This document shows positions 42,434 through 51,215 of a DNA stretch of 64,000 bases, in pieces. This DNA is from Actinocatenispora thailandica (GTDB taxonomy: Bacteria > Actinomycetota > Actinomycetes > Mycobacteriales > Micromonosporaceae): assembly GCF_016865425.1 (NCBI RefSeq), contig NZ_AP023355.1:1-64000 (forward strand), in the 5' to 3' direction. The notes below the pieces were generated by a model that did no database searches, was not told the origin of the DNA, and was given only the letters and a program-made list of their open reading frames with translations. Position numbers and translations under genes: made by a program. How positions within the stretch are numbered: position 1 is the stretch's first letter; each line of letters begins with the position of its first letter.

Positions 42434-43595
42434 CCCGGCCACCGCGCACGCCCGCATGGTCGACCAACTCGTCGCCTCCGGCGAGTTGCGCACCGGGCCG
42501 TGGATCCGCGCGTTCCGTACGATTCCGCGGCACGTGTTCCTGCCCCGGTTGTTCTGGCCCACACCCACCGGCGACTGGGCTGCGGTCGATGCCGACGACC
42601 CGGAGTGGATCGATCGCGTGTACGCGGTGACCAGCATCGTCACCCAGCTCGACAACGACCCCAACGCCTGGGCTGAGGCACGCCGAGCCTCGCGGCCCGG
42701 TATGCCGACCTCGTCGAGTTCCGATCCCGGCCTGATGGCCACCATGCTCGAAGCGCTCGACATCCACGATGGGCACAGCGTGCTGGAGATCGGTACCGGT
42801 ACCGGCTACAACGCCGCACTGCTGGCCGAACGGCTCGGCGACAGCCTGGTCACCAGTATCGAGGTCGATCCTGTCCTCGCCGACCAAGCCCACGCCACAC
42901 TCGCCGCGGTTGGCCGCGCGCCGAGCATCGTCACCGGTGACGGTCGTGACGGTGTGCCCGATCGTGCACCGTACGACCGGATCATCGCCACGGTCAGTGC
43001 CCCCACCGTCCCGGCCGCCTGGATACAGCAGACCCGGCCCGGTGGCCTGATCCTGCTCAACCTGTACGCCGAACTCGGCGGTGGCGCGCTCGCGCTGCTC
43101 ACCGCTGGCGACGGGCGGGCCGAGGGGAAGTTTCTTGCGAACTACGGCGCCTTCATGCCCACCCGCGACGCGCAACCCGACCGCACCACCCAGGAACGGT
43201 TCACCGTGGCCCTGCGAGACCCCGCTGGCGAGCGCGGCCAAGTCGATGTTGCTGCCAACGCGCTCGACGACCTTGACTTCGCCATGTTCGCCGCGCTGTT
43301 GGTACCCGCAACCGGGTGGCTCAGGTTCATGCCCGATGGCGAGCCCACACAACTGTGGCTGCTCGCCGAGGACGCCTGGGCCATGATCGACACCAACGGC
43401 GCGACCGAAGAACACGGTCCCCGACACCTCGCGGGCGAACTCGCCGACGCACATCGCACCTGGCGTGAGCTCGGCAGCCCTAGCAGAGACCGCCTCGGCA
43501 TGACCATCACCCGGGGAGGCCAGCGGCTCTGGCTGGACGGTCCGGACCGCGCCATCGACACCGGCCGGTACCAACTGAGGCAAGGCATGACATGA
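42426..43595 (+). CDS. tgmC: PCMT-like O-methyltransferase of the graspetide system
   Basis: 389 residues, related to protein-L-isoaspartate O-methyltransferase but about 170 longer. The SAM-binding motif I is VLEIGTGTGYNAALLA (about 119-134), preceded by SSSSDPGLMATMLEAL, the counterpart of the active-site loop of PCMT. The C-terminal extension (about 215-389) is specific to this group and probably grips the modified precursor. In the characterised relative from Thermobifida (fuscimiditide) such an enzyme methylates an Asp so that it closes to an aspartimide. The same reaction is the likely one here. Confidence 0.93.
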   Translation: MTDPATAHARMVDQLVASGELRTGPWIRAFRTIPRHVFLPRLFWPTPTGDWAAVDADDPEWIDRVYAVTSIVTQLDNDPNAWAEARRASRPGMPTSSSSDPGLMATMLEALDIHDGHSVLEIGTGTGYNAALLAERLGDSLVTSIEVDPVLADQAHATLAAVGRAPSIVTGDGRDGVPDRAPYDRIIATVSAPTVPAAWIQQTRPGGLILLNLYAELGGGALALLTAGDGRAEGKFLANYGAFMPTRDAQPDRTTQERFTVALRDPAGERGQVDVAANALDDLDFAMFAALLVPATGWLRFMPDGEPTQLWLLAEDAWAMIDTNGATEEHGPRHLAGELADAHRTWRELGSPSRDRLGMTITRGGQRLWLDGPDRAIDTGRYQLRQGMT

Positions 43596-43630
43596 CCGGT
43601 GCCGTTGCCGGCGGCGGTGGTGTCTTGATG

Positions 43631-43651
43631 CGGTCCGTTGCGGAAGGACCG
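43631..43651 (+). terminator. Possible terminator of the tgm operon
   Basis: Arms cggtcc (43631-43636) and ggaccg (43646-43651) with a 9-nt loop, 36 bp after tgmC and before the end of the converging response-regulator gene. The stem is short and there is no T-run. Confidence 0.4.
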
Positions 43652-43668
43652 TGGACGCGATGGTCGGG

Positions 43669-44274
43669 TCAGAGCCAGCCGTTGGTGCGGGCGGCGTTGA
43701 GGGCTTCGATCCGGTTGCGGGTGTTGGTCTTGCCGATGGCGGCGGACAGGTAGTTGCGCACGGTGCTCTCGGACAGGTGCAGCGCGCGGGCGATGTCGGC
43801 GATCGTGGCGCCGTCCGCGGAGGCGGCGAGCACGTCGCGCTCCCGGGCGGACAGCGGGTTCGGGCCGGCCCGCAGCGCGGCGGCCGCGAGCGTCGGGTCG
43901 ACGACCGTCTCGCCCGCGACGACCCGGCGGATCGCGTCGGCCAGTTGCTCGACCGGGCTGTCCTTGATCAGGAACCCGCGGGCGCCGGCGTCCATCGCCC
44001 GGCGCAGGTAACCGGGGCGGCCGAAGGTGGTCACGATCAGCACCCGGCAGGACGGTACCGCGGTGGCCAGCTCGGCGGCGGCGTCCAGCCCGCTGCGGCC
44101 CGGCATCTCGATGTCGAGCACGGCGACGTCCGGGGACAGCCTGGTGCAGGCCCCGACCACCTCGTCACCGCGGGCGAGCAGCCCGACCACGTCGATGTCG
44201 TCTTCCAGCTCGAGCAGGGTGGCCAGCGCGCCGCGCATCATGCCCTGGTCCTCGGCCAGCAGTACCCGGATCAC
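43669..44274 (-). CDS. NarL/LuxR-type response regulator
   Basis: 201 residues from GTG 44274, overlapping the kinase stop (GTGA). The receiver has Asp54 (VAVLDIEMPG) as phosphorylation site and the FLIKDSP lysine. The LuxR helix-turn-helix (about 140-198) reads LSARERDVLAASADGATIADIARAL and LSESTVRNYLSAAIGK. It is the partner of the kinase encoded directly upstream, in one operon with an ABC-2 exporter, and probably controls the exporter's expression in response to a membrane stress or drug. Confidence 0.94.
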   Translation of the reverse strand: MIRVLLAEDQGMMRGALATLLELEDDIDVVGLLARGDEVVGACTRLSPDVAVLDIEMPGRSGLDAAAELATAVPSCRVLIVTTFGRPGYLRRAMDAGARGFLIKDSPVEQLADAIRRVVAGETVVDPTLAAAALRAGPNPLSARERDVLAASADGATIADIARALHLSESTVRNYLSAAIGKTNTRNRIEALNAARTNGWL

Positions 44275-45512
44275 GGGTCCATCCTGCCAACCGTCACCGG
44301 GACGGTCACGCTCAGCGTGAACCCGTGCCGGCCACCGGCGGTGTGCACGGTGCCGCCGGCCGCCGCGAACCGCTCGGCCAGGCCGCGCAGCCCGTTCCCA
44401 CCGCCCAACCCGCCGAGCCCGGCCGAAGCGGCACCGGGCCCGGCCGGTGCACCGTCGGCGCCGGCCGGTTCGGTGCGGGCGGCGCCGGTACCGTCGTCGG
44501 CGATCTGCAGGACCGCCCGGCCGTCGGCGTAGCGCAGGCTGATCGTGCAGTGCGTCGCCGCCGAGTGCCGGATCACGTTGGTGGTGCCTTCCCGTACCGC
44601 CCAACCGAGCAGGGCGTCCGCCGCATCGTCCAGGTCGCCGGCGGCGCGCCGCACGGTGGCGGTGACGCCCGCGTCGGCGAGCGCGGCGCGGGCGCCGTCG
44701 AGTTCGGCGGCGAGCCCGCGCTGCCGGTACCCGGTGACGGTCTCCCGCACCTCCACCAGCGCCTGCCGGCCGATCGTCTCGATGTCGGCGGCGGCGGCCG
44801 CCGCCTGGGTGGCGTCCCGGTCCACCAGCCGCCGCACCACCTGCGCCTTGACCACGATCACCGACAGCGTGTGGCCGAGCAGGTCGTGCAGGTCCCGGGC
44901 GAACCGGGTCCGCTCGTCCGCGACCGCGGCCCGGGCCAGCTCCTCCCGCGCCTCCCGCAGCAGCCCGATGGTGGTGAAGAACCGCCGCAAGATGAACATC
45001 ACCAGGCCGGACATCCAGGCAGCGAGCGCGATGCTGGCGTAGTCCATGCCGCCGTGCCCGCCGAGCACGACGATGCTCAGCACCGAGACCACCAGGACCC
45101 CGACGAACGACGGGATCACCATCGGCAGGATCATCGCCGCGGCCTGTGCCGGCAGCACCACCAGCAGGCCGCCGGAGCCGGGCACCACCCGTCCGACGGC
45201 CAGCGTCAGCGCCAGCAGCGGGAGCAGCAGCAGGTACCGGGCGAGCTGGGACCGGCCGGCCGGGGCCAGCCGCATCGCGGTGGTCATCGTGCCGCCGAGG
45301 ACCAACAGCCCCACCACGGCGAGCCACTGCGCGTTGCTCACCGCGACGACCATCGGGAAGACCAGCAGCGCCAGCCAGACGAGCAGGCCGCCGCGGCCGA
45401 CCCGGCCGTCCGGTTTGCGGTCGGTGCCGCTGCGGATCTGCTCCCGGGACCGCGCCAGCGACCGCGCCTCGATCGCGTCGACCCGCCGCGACAGCCGTGC
45501 CAGCAAGTTCAT
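44271..45512 (-). CDS. HisKA_3-type sensor histidine kinase
   Basis: 413 residues from ATG 45512, which has GAGGGG upstream. About six membrane segments (42-180) with hardly any outer loop suggest intramembrane sensing, like DesK/LiaS kinases. His209 in RDLHDLLGH is the phosphorylation site, and the ATPase domain ends GLRGLAERFAAAGG. An Ala/Gly-rich insert interrupts the ATPase domain at about residues 350-375. Located 21 bp after the permease gene. Confidence 0.93.
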   Translation of the reverse strand: MNLLARLSRRVDAIEARSLARSREQIRSGTDRKPDGRVGRGGLLVWLALLVFPMVVAVSNAQWLAVVGLLVLGGTMTTAMRLAPAGRSQLARYLLLLPLLALTLAVGRVVPGSGGLLVVLPAQAAAMILPMVIPSFVGVLVVSVLSIVVLGGHGGMDYASIALAAWMSGLVMFILRRFFTTIGLLREAREELARAAVADERTRFARDLHDLLGHTLSVIVVKAQVVRRLVDRDATQAAAAAADIETIGRQALVEVRETVTGYRQRGLAAELDGARAALADAGVTATVRRAAGDLDDAADALLGWAVREGTTNVIRHSAATHCTISLRYADGRAVLQIADDGTGAARTEPAGADGAPAGPGAASAGLGGLGGGNGLRGLAERFAAAGGTVHTAGGRHGFTLSVTVPVTVGRMDP

Positions 45513-45533
45513 GCCCCTCATCGTCCCGGTGCC

Positions 45534-46265
45534 TCAGGCGGCGCGGCGGCCGGCCCGCCGGTACGCGAGCATCGCCAGCGCGGCGAACGCCACCAGCCAG
45601 CCGGCGAGTACCGCGACGTCGGCGAGGTGTGGCGCCGAGTGGAACGCGATCTGCCGGGAGATGTTCGCGTATCCGAAGGTCGGGACGAACCGGCTGATCG
45701 TCCGCAGGGTGTGCGGGAACAGCGTGGCCGGCATCCAGAGGCCGCCGAGGATCGACATCGCGAAGTTGAGCACCATCGTGACCGGACCAGCCGCGGGAAC
45801 CGACACCAGGTAGCCGACGCCGAGGCCGAGCAGCGCGAACGGGGCCAACCCGAGCCAGAGCAGGGCGATCACCCCGACCCACTGGATCATCGGCAGGTGT
45901 ACCCCGTTGAGCGCGCCGCCGACCACGCAGACCGCGAGGATGCCGGGCAGCCCGGCGAGCATCCCGGTCAGCCCGCGGGCCACCACGACCCGGCGCGCGT
46001 CCAGCGGCGTGATCCGCAGCTGGCGCAGCCAGCCGTTCGCCCGGTCGGCGACCACCGACATGCCGTTGGTCAGCGCGGCCCCGACCGCACCGAACCCGGC
46101 CATGCTGACCATCAGGTACACGGCGATCTGGTGGCGTTCCGCCCCGGACCCGCCGTACAGGTTGGAGATCACCAGGTACATCACCAGCGGCATGGCCAGG
46201 CTGGACATCAGGTAGCCGGGGCTGCGCAGCAGCCGGCGGATCTCGAGCTTCAGGTAGCCGGTCAT
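45534..46265 (-). CDS. ABC-2 type permease (DrrB-like)
   Basis: 243 residues with six hydrophobic segments starting near residue 15 and the usual MTGYLKLEIRRLLRSPGYL start. It should form the membrane part of an exporter with the ATPase encoded upstream, whose stop overlaps its ATG (ATGA). Cargo is probably a drug, lipid or peptide; the two-component genes downstream suggest regulated export. Confidence 0.9.
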   Translation of the reverse strand: MTGYLKLEIRRLLRSPGYLMSSLAMPLVMYLVISNLYGGSGAERHQIAVYLMVSMAGFGAVGAALTNGMSVVADRANGWLRQLRITPLDARRVVVARGLTGMLAGLPGILAVCVVGGALNGVHLPMIQWVGVIALLWLGLAPFALLGLGVGYLVSVPAAGPVTMVLNFAMSILGGLWMPATLFPHTLRTISRFVPTFGYANISRQIAFHSAPHLADVAVLAGWLVAFAALAMLAYRRAGRRAA

Positions 46266-47182
46266 CGCTGTGCCCCTTCGAGGATCGGTTCGGTGCCGTC
46301 GCCGGCGGTCAGGGCGAGGTAGGCGTCCTCCAGCCGGGCGCCGCGGACCTCCAGCTCGTGCAGCAGGCCGGACGCGGCGAGGGCCAGCACGGTGGCGTCC
46401 GCGTCGTCGGTACTGAGGTAGGCGCGGTCACCGCGGATCTCCACCGCGGTGACCGCCGGCAGCCGGTCCAGCCCCGCGGTCCCCTCCACCGGTACCGCGA
46501 TTCCGACGTTGTGGGTGGCGACCGAGCGGCGGATCGCGGCCGGCGTGCCGTCGGCGATCAGCCGCCCGCCGGCGACGACCACGACCCGGTCGGCGCTCTC
46601 GTCCGCCTCCTCGACGTAGTGGGTGGAGAACAGCACCGTGTGCCCCTCCCGGGCGTACCGGCGCATCGCGCGCCAGAAGCCGTGCCGGGACTCGACGTCC
46701 ATCGCCGCGGTCGGCTCGTCCAGCACCAGCAGGTCGGGCCGGCCCGCGATGGCGGCGGCGAACTTGACCCGCTGCGACTGGCCGCCGGACAGCTTCTCCA
46801 GCCGCCGGCCGAGCAGCCCGTCCAGGTCGGCCAGCCGGACCAGCTCGTCGAGCGGCATCGGGTGCGGGTAGAGCCGCCGCACGAACGCGAGCAGCTCGGC
46901 CACGGTGACCCGCGGCAGCAGCTCGGTCTCCTGCAGCATGGCGCCGACCTTGCCGGCGGTGCTGGCGGCGTTCGGGCTGGTGCCGAACAGCTCCACCCGG
47001 CCGGCGGCCGGTGCGAGCAGGCCGAGCAGCATCGCGATCGTGGTGGACTTGCCGGCGCCGTTCGGGCCGAGCAGCGCCACTGTCTGTCCACAAGGGATGG
47101 TCAGGTCCAGGTCGGACACCGCCCGCACCTGGCCGTAGCGGAAGGACACTCCGCGAAACCGCACCGCATCCGTGTTCTGCAT
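46262..47182 (-). CDS. ABC transporter ATP-binding protein (DrrA-like)
   Basis: 306 residues from ATG 47182; an upstream frame to 47248 is not family-like. Walker A GPNGAGKST (39-47), signature LSGGQSQR, Walker B LLVLDEPTAAMD and the H-loop FSTHYVEEAD are intact. The C-terminal part (about 220-306) is a small DrrA-type domain. It is the first gene of a four-gene minus-strand operon: ATPase, permease, kinase, regulator. Confidence 0.95.
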   Translation of the reverse strand: MQNTDAVRFRGVSFRYGQVRAVSDLDLTIPCGQTVALLGPNGAGKSTTIAMLLGLLAPAAGRVELFGTSPNAASTAGKVGAMLQETELLPRVTVAELLAFVRRLYPHPMPLDELVRLADLDGLLGRRLEKLSGGQSQRVKFAAAIAGRPDLLVLDEPTAAMDVESRHGFWRAMRRYAREGHTVLFSTHYVEEADESADRVVVVAGGRLIADGTPAAIRRSVATHNVGIAVPVEGTAGLDRLPAVTAVEIRGDRAYLSTDDADATVLALAASGLLHELEVRGARLEDAYLALTAGDGTEPILEGAQR

Positions 47183-47329
47183 GGCTACGACGCTACGAAT
47201 CCGCCGACCCCACCGGCAGGCCGCCGTGTCCCCACTCCGCCAGGACAAATGTCCTACCGAAGGTGCCGGCGCGGCTCGGCAGCCGTGCTCGGCCGAGGCC
47301 GCTCGGCGACCGGCGACGTTGCGGGCGGT

Positions 47330-48556
47330 TCAGTACCCGCCGGGGCGGATGGCGACCTGGGCGTCGCCGGTCAGCCGGGCCACCGCGGACACCTTCTCGG
47401 TACGCAGGTCCACCGAGAGCAGCTGGTGCCGGGTGTGCATGTGGTCGAGCACCAGCAGCCGGTCGGTGCCGGCCCAGCCCAGCGGTACACAGGATCCCTT
47501 CTGGTGCCGCCCGTTCCCGCCCGGGCAGGTGACCACCACCGGGCCCGGGTTGTTGTTCCCGTTCACCGGCACTGCGACCACGGAGTCGTCCTGAGCGTTC
47601 GGATCGACCCGAGTGCCGGTGGACGCCCGGACCGCCCACGAGCCGTTCGTGACGCCTGGTCCGTACCAGCCGTGCAACCCGTTCCAGGATCCGGTGAACC
47701 CCTTCCGGTGGCCGCGTTCGTCGTAGCTCTGCACGTCGACCCCGACGCTGTACGGTCCGATGGAGCCGGCCGGATGGTCCACCGGCATGGCGAGGAAACC
47801 GGCACCGGGCTTCGGGTACCGCGGCATCAGCGCGTCGCCGAACGGCAGCAGCCGGCTGTGCCCGGTAGCCAGATCGAGTACCCGGGTCAACTCGCTGGTG
47901 CTCACCACGATCTCGGCATCGCCGTTCCACCACAGCGACTCCACCGTGCCGGTCTCCAACCGGTACGAGCGGTGCCCGGTGCCGGTCAGGTCGACGGTCA
48001 GCACGGTGCCGTCCGGTTGCGGGAACGCCGCCCGGGTACCGGCCGAGTTCAGCGCGCCGGGGGCGAGCGGCGCCGGCTCGTACCCGTCCCGGCTGCCGAG
48101 CACGGTCACCGTGTCGATCCGGCGCATCCGGCCGTCGTCGCCCAGTACCAGCACGACCGAGGTCCGGGGCAGCACCTGCGGCCAGCCGGCCGGGTACGCG
48201 GCGAACAGCCCGAGCGCGTGCCTGACCGGGTGGGTGGACAGCGGTTCGGCGTGCGCCGGGTCGGTGTCGACGGTGCGCGGCAACCGGGTCGCGGCCAGCG
48301 GCAGCGCGTCCGCCGCGCTGTCGCCGGTGGACCGGTGCGCCGGCTGGGACGGGTGCTGGGTCGTGGTGGGCAGGCCGCCGCCGAGCGCGCCGGTGCCGAG
48401 CAGGGCGACCGCCAATACCGCGGCGACGGTGCCGATGGTGGCGTGGCGGCGGCGCCGGCGTAGCGCGGCGAGTCGCCAGGACGACTCCGCCAGCGCCGGC
48501 GGTTCCACCGGCGCTGCCTTGTCCCGCAACAGATCCCGCAACTGCTGTTCACTCAT
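47330..48556 (-). CDS. Membrane-anchored beta-propeller-like protein, possible anti-sigma partner
   Basis: 408 residues from ATG 48556 with AAGGAGGA upstream. A short cytoplasmic start (about 1-48, SEQQLRDLLRDKAAPVEPP) is followed by one membrane segment (about 50-68) and a long external part with WD-like repeated segments (DLATGHSRLLPFGD, DLRTEKVSAVARLTGD). This layout, next to a SigE-family sigma gene 79 bp upstream in the same direction, is common in actinomycetes. The cytoplasmic start may bind the sigma factor, but no zinc motif or known anti-sigma domain is seen. Confidence 0.78.
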   Translation of the reverse strand: MSEQQLRDLLRDKAAPVEPPALAESSWRLAALRRRRRHATIGTVAAVLAVALLGTGALGGGLPTTTQHPSQPAHRSTGDSAADALPLAATRLPRTVDTDPAHAEPLSTHPVRHALGLFAAYPAGWPQVLPRTSVVLVLGDDGRMRRIDTVTVLGSRDGYEPAPLAPGALNSAGTRAAFPQPDGTVLTVDLTGTGHRSYRLETGTVESLWWNGDAEIVVSTSELTRVLDLATGHSRLLPFGDALMPRYPKPGAGFLAMPVDHPAGSIGPYSVGVDVQSYDERGHRKGFTGSWNGLHGWYGPGVTNGSWAVRASTGTRVDPNAQDDSVVAVPVNGNNNPGPVVVTCPGGNGRHQKGSCVPLGWAGTDRLLVLDHMHTRHQLLSVDLRTEKVSAVARLTGDAQVAIRPGGY

Positions 48557-48635
48557 CGCCCGTCCTCCTTCGCCGCCCTCCTCCTTCGCCGGCAGGCCGA
48601 CGAGGTACGAGGCGCCACGGCCCTGGCCTGCTCGC

Positions 48636-49148
48636 TCAGTCACGTCCCACCGCCGCGGCCAGGTCGGGGGACAGCTCGACGATCCGCCGGAGCGCGGCGC
48701 TGGTCTGGCTCTTGACCGTGCCGACCGACACGCCGAGGATCTCGGCAGCCTCCCGTTCGGAACGGTCCTCGAAGTACCGCAGTACCAGGACCGCGCGTTG
48801 CTTGGCGGTGAGCGCGGCGAGCGCCTGCGCGAACAGCAGCCGCAGCGTGACCCGGTCCGCCGGATCGGCGCCGGCCGGCGGCTCCGGCGGCGCGGCCACC
48901 AGCCGTTCCCGCCGATGCCGGCGCCACCAGGACACGGCGTCGCGGTACAGGGTGGTGCGCAGGTACGCCTCCGGGTTGCCCTCGCGCACCCGCGGCCAGC
49001 GGTCGGCGAGCTTGATCAGCGCGTTCTGCAGCAGGTCCTCGGCCAGCCGTTCGTCCCCGACGATCAGGTACGCGGCGCGCAGCAGCCGGTGCTGCCGGCG
49101 CTGCACGAAGGCACTGAACTCACCGCGGTCCCGCTCCCGATCGCCCAC
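48636..49148 (-). CDS. SigE-family ECF RNA polymerase sigma factor
   Basis: 170 residues from GTG 49148, with GGAGG five bases upstream. Region 2 is FVQRRQHRLLRAAYLIVGD with LLQNALIKLADRW, and region 4 is VLVLRYFEDRSEREAAEILG with VSVGTVKSQTSAALRR. This short type (SigE family, about 170 residues) is abundant in actinomycetes and is often co-transcribed with a membrane protein that controls it, here the downstream gene. Confidence 0.93.
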   Translation of the reverse strand: MGDRERDRGEFSAFVQRRQHRLLRAAYLIVGDERLAEDLLQNALIKLADRWPRVREGNPEAYLRTTLYRDAVSWWRRHRRERLVAAPPEPPAGADPADRVTLRLLFAQALAALTAKQRAVLVLRYFEDRSEREAAEILGVSVGTVKSQTSAALRRIVELSPDLAAAVGRD

Positions 49149-49209
49149 GTCCACCTCCACCCCCAGAACGCAAACCACGCCCCGAAAGGTTGGGACCCCG
49201 CCGTCTCTC

Positions 49210-49276
49210 CGGGTCGATCGTGGCGTTGTCCGTCGGGAGAGCGCTTGCCTACCAAGACAACGCCATGATCGACCCG
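49210..49276. terminator. Long inverted repeat after mshD
   Basis: Two 21-bp arms (49210-49230 and 49256-49276) pair with one mismatch around a 25-nt centre. The arms begin CGGGTCGATC and GACAACGCC. It lies 23 bp after the mshD stop on the minus strand and could end the glnR-mshD transcript. The very long arms could also be the remnant of a small inverted-repeat element. Confidence 0.6.
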
Positions 49277-49299
49277 CGGTGGCCGGGACGGGTGGTGGG

Positions 49300-50217
49300 T
49301 CAGGGGGTGGGGTTGCGGTGCAGGGCGACGTCGGTGACCCACTGGGTGAAGCCGGCCTTGCGGTAGAGCGCCACCGCGCGCGGGTTGTCCTCGTCCACGT
49401 ACAGCAACACCGTGTCCAGGCCGCGGGCGTCCCGCAGGTAGCGCAGCCCGGCCGCGGTCAGCGCCGCGCCGAGGCCGCCGCCCTGCGCGTCCGGGTCGAT
49501 GCCCAGCACGTACACCTCGCCGACCTGGTGGTCGCCCTCGTCGTGCACCTTCGTCCAGTGGAACCCGACGAGCCGGCCGGTGGCGTCCTCGGCGAGCAGG
49601 AACCCGGCCGGGTCGAACCACGGCTCGGACTCCCGCAGCAGCAGGTCCTCCCGGGTCCACCGGCCCTGGTCCGGATGCTCGGCGAAAGCCCGCGCGTTGA
49701 CGTGCAGCCAGGCGTCCTCGTCCACGCCGGGCTCGAACGCGCGGATCCGGACCCCGTCCGGTACCGGCACCTCCGGCAGCGGCCCGGTCAGATCGCGGCG
49801 CAGCTGCCACAGCACCCGGTACCGCCGAAAGCCCGCCGGCCAGCCCAGCGCGGTGGCCGACGGGTGGTCCCCGTGCGCCCACATCGACAGCGGCGCGTCC
49901 GGCCCGGCTGCCTCGACCAGCGCCCGCAGCAGGGTGCGGCCGACCCCGCGCCGCCGGTACGCCGGGTGCACCACCAGCTCCGCCTCGCCACCGGCGACGT
50001 CGAGCTGCGCGTACCCGACGAGCACGCTGCCGGCGCGCGCCAGCAGGTGCAGCACCTCGGTACCGCCGTGCGCCAGGCGCAGCTGGAACGATTCGGACAG
50101 CGGCGCGACACCGTCGGCCACCCCGGCGATGTCGGCAAGTTCCCGCACCTCGTCCCGGGCGTCGACGGACACCTGACCGACCGTGGTCACCGCGATGTCA
50201 GCGGCCCCGATACTCAT
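49300..50217 (-). CDS. mshD: Mycothiol synthase
   Basis: A 305-residue enzyme made of two GNAT acetyltransferase domains (about 1-140 and 150-305), the MshD layout. The second domain has VYVLGIDPDAQGGGLGAALTAAGL as acetyl-CoA-binding motif and ends RKAGFTQWVTDVALHR. It transfers acetate from acetyl-CoA to Cys-GlcN-inositol to make mycothiol, the main low-molecular-weight thiol of actinobacteria. Start ATG 50217 is supported by family length. The gene lies next to glnR, as in M. tuberculosis (Rv0818-Rv0819). Confidence 0.95.
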   Translation of the reverse strand: MSIGAADIAVTTVGQVSVDARDEVRELADIAGVADGVAPLSESFQLRLAHGGTEVLHLLARAGSVLVGYAQLDVAGGEAELVVHPAYRRRGVGRTLLRALVEAAGPDAPLSMWAHGDHPSATALGWPAGFRRYRVLWQLRRDLTGPLPEVPVPDGVRIRAFEPGVDEDAWLHVNARAFAEHPDQGRWTREDLLLRESEPWFDPAGFLLAEDATGRLVGFHWTKVHDEGDHQVGEVYVLGIDPDAQGGGLGAALTAAGLRYLRDARGLDTVLLYVDEDNPRAVALYRKAGFTQWVTDVALHRNPTP

Positions 50218-50275
50218 GGCCCTACGGTAGAAGGCCGGGGGCGGCAGCACCCGCCGGACCGGCCGCCGGGTCAGG

Positions 50276-51022
50276 TCAGTGCACCGGGGCGGGCGCCGGG
50301 TCGACGTCCGGGAGCTGCCGCGGTGGCTGCGCGGCGATGAACTTGTAGCCCACCTGCCGCACCGTGCCGATCATCGACTCGTACTCGCTGCCCAGCTTCG
50401 CCCGCAGCCGCCGGACGTGCACGTCGACGGTGCGGGTACCGCCGAAGTAGTCGTAGCCCCACACCTCGCGCAACAGCTGGTCGCGGGTGAACACCCGGCC
50501 CGGGTGCTGGGCCAGGAACTTCAGCAGCTCGAACTCCTTGTACGTCAGGTCCAGCGGCGTCCCGCGCAGCCGCACCGAGTACGTCGCCGGGTCGATGACC
50601 AGGTCGCCGGACCGCACCAGCTCCGCGTCGCCGTCCGCGGCGAGCGCCGCCCGGCCGGCCGCGAGCCGCAGCCGCGCCTCCACCTCGGCCGGCTCGGCGC
50701 CGGCCAGCACCACGTCGTCGATGCCCCAGTCGGCGGCGACCGCGATGAGCCCGGCGCCGGTCACGACCGCGATCAGCGGCACGCCCTGACCTGCCGCGGC
50801 GAGCAGCCGGCAGGTGGCGCGGGCGCCGGCCAGGTCGGACCGGGCGTCGACCAGCACCGCGTCCGGCGTCGGACCGGACAGCAGCGCGGACACACCGAGT
50901 TCGGCGGCCCGCACCTGGTGCGGGAGCAGGTCGAGGGCGGGCAGCACCGGCCCGGCACCGGCCCGGTCGCCCTGCGGCGCGCTCGTGGGATCGGCGGAGT
51001 CGGTCAGGACGAGAATCTCCAC
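50276..51022 (-). CDS. glnR: GlnR-like OmpR-family orphan regulator
   Basis: 248 residues from GTG 51022 with GGGAGG upstream. The N-terminal receiver-like domain lacks the normal acidic pocket, as in GlnR, which works without a kinase. The winged helix at the C-terminus (about 130-230) contains [40 protein letters not shown] and [11 protein letters not shown]. GlnR is the global nitrogen regulator of actinomycetes, controlling glutamine synthetase and ammonium uptake genes. Neighbour mshD and the divergent position near lmeA match the mycobacterial order, which strengthens the call. Confidence 0.88.
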   Translation of the reverse strand: MEILVLTDSADPTSAPQGDRAGAGPVLPALDLLPHQVRAAELGVSALLSGPTPDAVLVDARSDLAGARATCRLLAAAGQGVPLIAVVTGAGLIAVAADWGIDDVVLAGAEPAEVEARLRLAAGRAALAADGDAELVRSGDLVIDPATYSVRLRGTPLDLTYKEFELLKFLAQHPGRVFTRDQLLREVWGYDYFGGTRTVDVHVRRLRAKLGSEYESMIGTVRQVGYKFIAAQPPRQLPDVDPAPAPVH

Positions 51023-51162
51023 GGGGTGGACACCTCCCGCTCGTCCGTCCGGGCGCAGCGGCTCGGACGGCGGCCCAGGGGCCGTGGCTGGTCAGGTCTC
51101 CCGACGGCGCTGACGGGGTGCTCTGTCGACAAAGGTTACCGGAACCGTCCATCGACGCAGGT

Positions 51163-51176
51163 TGTGATCTGTCACA
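51163..51176. promoter_or_regulatory. TGTGA-N4-TCACA palindrome
   Basis: The palindrome TGTGATCTGTCACA lies 40 bp before the start at 51216, in the divergent promoter region with glnR. It looks like a CRP-type site, but the spacer is 4 bp instead of 6. GGTTACCGGAACC, resembling loosely a GlnR half-site, lies 21 bp upstream (51134-51146). Confidence 0.3.
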
Positions 51177-51215
51177 GGTTCGCCTCCGGCGGCGCGGCTC
51201 TGGCACCATCGCTGC

